NCBI RefSeq assembly: GCF_027244095.1
Contig: NC_069665.1
Location: forward strand, 1,304,501 to 1,368,500
Direction: 5' to 3'
Length of the DNA: 64,000 nt
Origin: Hemicordylus capensis
Lineage: Eukaryota > Chordata > Lepidosauria > Squamata > Cordylidae
The notes beneath the pieces were generated by a model. It did no database searches. It saw only the letters and a program-made list of their open reading frames with translations, and had not been told where the DNA came from. A program made the position numbers and the translations under genes. Of the stretch, positions 61,020 to 64,000 are shown piece after piece. Each line of letters starts with the position of its first letter. Positions within the stretch are counted from its first letter, which is position 1.

Positions 61020-62545
61020 CCGGTGCTGCACTTGCTTTCTAGAAGAGGTCAAGCAAGAGGGAGCTGCTGAGATTCAGGGCTCTGAGCCACCCGCTGAAGG
61101 CGGCACTGGCATGAGCCTCCTTCTCTCGGTGCACTGCCGTCCTGATCAGAGCCGGGCCCACCATGTGGTTGTATCTGCCAGCAAGGAGGAGGTCCCTCTG
61201 CCTGGAAGCAGGCTCTTCCACACCACCATCTTTGGCCCTCCCTAAAAAAAGATGTGCCTTGGGAAAAAACAAAGCTGCCTGGGCTGGAGCTTTCTGAAGA
61301 TGCACCACCCACCCAACCCCCCCCCCCGGACCAGCACCTCCAAGCTGAGGCTCTTCCCCCTCCCCAGCATCCTCCACGCTGCCTGCCCGAGGCCGAGCTG
61401 GCTGGAGAGCCGTTGGCGCCTTGGCTGCCACTGCTGGGGTGAGCTGTGATCCGGAGTGCTGCTGCCAAGGAAAGCAGGTGGCGTTCTGCACGCCCTCTGA
61501 GTCACAGGCAGTCCGTCTGGGGAGCGGAGGGAGCCGTGAGGAGCGGCCTGCAGTCAGACGACCGACCGTGGAGGAGGAAGGATGCGGCTGCAACGCAAGC
61601 AGCAGAGGACCGGAGGCCACCGAGGCACGGCTGGGGGGAGACGGGGCAGGACAAGTGCGAGAAAGGAGCCACTAAGGCGCAGGCGGACTCGGGACCTTCT
61701 GGTGTCCAAGACGGAAAACCCTACATTTCAGTCCATCGGAGGCAGAATCCGCCAGGACACTGCTTGGCGCACCCCGCTTCGAAGTGGGCCAGCGCTGCAA
61801 AGCTCCCGTGCTGCTTTCTGGGGGCAGCTCTGACCCAGAGAACATCCTGCGGGGCTCCTGGGCCCAGAGGGTCGGCTACTTCTGCCTGCTCCTTGCCATG
61901 GTGCAAGTCATGCAAGCACAGAAAGACGGAGAAGAGCACGAGCTGGGGAGGGCTCCACCAGGGGAGGCCAGCGTGGAGAGAGGCGCAGGCAGCCTGTGGA
62001 ACAGCAGCGCCCAGGCAGGGCTCGCTCTTGGCATCCCCGGCTGCCTGCGGCAGTGGCGGCAGCTTCGGCTTCTCCTGCCTGCTTTCCCACTGGTCGGCTG
62101 GCCAGGCCCTCCACCACCGGCTGCGGCCACAAGAACCGCGGGAGGCGCAGACAGGAGACGCCGCGGCCGCTCCCACTCCCACGGCCAAGGCCGGGCCAGA
62201 CGACGCTGCACAGGGCCCTCCTGGCTGCAGACAGGCACAGCCCTCCCCTCGCCAAGGCCCGGGGCAGACTCGCTGGAGCAGGAAGCAGGAGGCAGAAGCA
62301 GGAGGCAGGCAGCGGTGAGGGAGGGCCCTCTTCCCTGCCTCCCCGCACCCACCAGCACTGAGACACCCTCTGGAAGAGGGGACAGAAACAGCCACTCGGT
62401 GGTCTCCGCAACCTCCACAGTCCTGCACTCTCACCTCAGACCCGTTTGTGTGCCGGACAGCAGCCAAACCCAGGAAGGGGCCAAGGCTGCCCCACTTAGC
62501 AGGCCGCCTGGAAACAAACCGTCCAGCACAACTCCGGGGGGGAGG
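61020..62545. other. G+C-rich stretch upstream of NDRG4, no gene confirmed
   Basis: Long open frames occur on both strands across this CpG-rich 1.5 kb, but none shows a recognised domain, and overlapping frames in both directions suggest base composition. It could be an unrecognised promoter or upstream exon of NDRG4. Confidence 0.35.
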
Positions 62546-62557
62546 GGGCACAGGGGG

Positions 62558-62866
62558 AGGAGAGCTGGTCTTGTGGCAGCAAGCATGAATGGTTGCCTTT
62601 GCTAAGCAGGGTCTGCCTTGGTTTGCATTCAAATGGGGAACTACACGTGTGAGCACTGTAAGCTATTCCCCTGAGGGGATGGACCCGATGTTCAGAGGAA
62701 GAGCATCTGCATGCGCTTGTTCACTTCCTGGCAGCGTCTCCAGATGGGGCTGGGAGAGACTCCTGCCTGAAACCTTGGAGAGTTGCTGCCAGTCAGTGTA
62801 GACAATACTGCACTAAATGGACCAAGGGTCAGACTCCAAATGAAGCAGCTTCCTCTGTTTCCTATG
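62558..62866 (+). mobile_element. 5S-derived SINE, full length
   Basis: GGAGAGCTGGTCTTGTGGCA, GCTAAGCAGGGTCTGCCTTG, TTCAAATGGGGAACTACACG, tail GAAGCAGCTTCCTCTGTTTC. Confidence 0.87.
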
Positions 62867-62869
62867 TAC

Positions 62870-64000
62870 TCTGAGCCCACAGGCATTCCTAGTATTTGAG
62901 GGACATTTCTCTAGTTGTGGAAATGTCAGCCAATGGGGCATTTACTCTCTTCAAAGTCAGGCAATGAATGAACTAAAAACCACTTGAAATCCCTGCTTTT
63001 AAAGTGAGATGCAGATCCAAGCACAGGCAAACGATGCAGAAGGGTGCCTGGGAGTTGGCTGTACTGTCTAATTCCAATCAGGATGAAGGCCACCATCTCC
63101 AAAGAGAGACCTGAAGCCTCTGCCAGGGTTCTGTTTCCCCTGTTCTTCAGGAACGAAAAATATAGTCAAGGATTCACTCTAACACCTCAAGAGTGACCAT
63201 CTCGTACCACTGAGCACAAGAACTGCCATGCCAGGGAAACACTGGAGGCCCCTGCGGGGTCAGGACATGGCGCTGGGACTATTTTTGGGTGATGATCCAA
63301 GGACACAGAGGATGAGGAAGACTGGGGGCAGGAATCCTCATCAGAAACGGCCGCAGTAGGCAGGCCCATGCAAGGGGGACCCAAGGCGGCAGCAATGCCT
63401 GCAACTGAGTGGCCTGAACAGGTAACCCCTCCTCCTCTTCCTCCAAACCCTTGGCAATGCAAGAGGACCCCTCCCTGCGACCACAGCATCTCCGGGGACA
63501 GCAGGAAGCTCTTTGCTCCATCAGAGCCAATACCAGAGAAACAGAGCATGTCTCCTTTAAGCACCAACAGTTTCTTCAGAAGAGGTGGAGCTAGAAGCCA
63601 CCCAAATGGCAGCAGGACTATTTAAGCCCTCAGTTGGTCCAGTCACTGCTGGAGCAATATCCTAGCTTGCCGCTCTTGGGTGCCTGCATCCAGTCTAAAC
63701 CTAGCCACCGTGCGCTGTCCATGGTCCTGCTCCTCTGCCTGGGTTCCTGCCAAGGCTCTCTACAGCCCTGCAGACCCCAGCCCAAGGATAATGGGGAGAA
63801 CTGGCTGGCAGGACATCTAGGCAGGCTTTGGGGCAGTTCTGTTGGCAGAGCCCTACACCCAAGAGATGGTAGCCAGGGGCTGCAACGGGCTCCAAAATAA
63901 AGGCAGCATCGCAGGACAGGTCTGCCCATCAGCCTGAAGCAAGCAGCTAGATGACAACCCTGATTATTCCCACAGCCAAACCCTTTAACATTCATAATCC
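62870..64000. other. Unassigned upstream sequence at window edge
   Basis: No host exon is supported. GGGACTATTTTTGGG near 63277, GGACTATTTAAGCCC near 63615 and AATAAAGG near 63896 give a promoter-then-poly(A) spacing seen in LTRs, but I could not find clear ends, so it is left unassigned. Confidence 0.3.

Noticed and set aside
61446-62656. Long overlapping frames on both strands
   Set aside because: The area is CpG-rich, both strands are open, and part of the minus frame is the 5S-derived SINE. No conserved protein feature was seen.
63721-63900. Short frame MVLLLCLGSCQGSL with a signal-peptide look
   Set aside because: No splice sites or family match. It lies between a TATTTAA and an AATAAA in a possible LTR-like stretch and is too short to support.

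Overview
The window is vertebrate nuclear DNA, almost certainly from a squamate reptile, most likely a lizard. Coding sequence is split into short exons with vertebrate splice sites. The interspersed repeats are squamate in type: many copies of a SINE whose head resembles 5S rRNA, tRNA-headed Sauria-type SINEs with an AAAGGT/ACCTTT tail, CORE/MIR-like SINEs, CR1- and L2-like LINE ends, small palindromic hAT-like MITEs, and Helitrons.

Three host genes lie in the order CNOT1 - SETD6 - NDRG4, the same neighbours as on human 16q21. (1) 24-369, plus strand: the last two coding exons of CNOT1, followed by a 3' UTR ending near 1,355. (2) 14,355 down to 5,428, minus strand: complete SETD6 in nine coding exons, 456 aa, with a CpG-rich promoter and a probable 3' UTR to about 4.3 kb. 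CNOT1 and SETD6 converge, with about 3 kb between their transcripts. (3) 57,248 down to 18,245, minus strand: NDRG4, with two alternative amino-terminal modules (57.2 + 53.4 kb, or 44.7 kb), eleven or more shared exons, a 39-nt cassette exon and a long 3' UTR to about 15.5 kb. The summed exons give 340 aa (proximal start), 353 aa (proximal plus cassette) and 371 aa (distal start). The exon feeding the distal start is spliced at its 5' side, so its transcription start lies further upstream, probably outside the window.

The genes are biochemically unrelated: an mRNA-deadenylation scaffold, a protein-lysine methyltransferase, and an alpha/beta-hydrolase-fold signalling protein. No operon-like logic applies. 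Upstream of 57.3 kb no further host exon could be supported.

Most of the rest is transposon-derived. The best structure is in nested insertions: a LINE split by a Tigger-like MITE and by a Helitron (31.6-33.7 kb), a second Helitron inside a 5S SINE (37.9 kb), two hAT-like MITEs stacked in one TCTAGA target inside a third (38.7-39.1 kb), a solo LTR with a 5-bp target duplication inside a 5S SINE (46.05-46.53 kb), and a CORE-SINE inside a Sauria SINE (57.7-58.2 kb). I found no convincing new gene system. The most notable gene-level points are a GC-AG intron and a coding GAT/GAG microsatellite in SETD6, and a CAG tract plus duplicated GC boxes at the proximal NDRG4 promoter.
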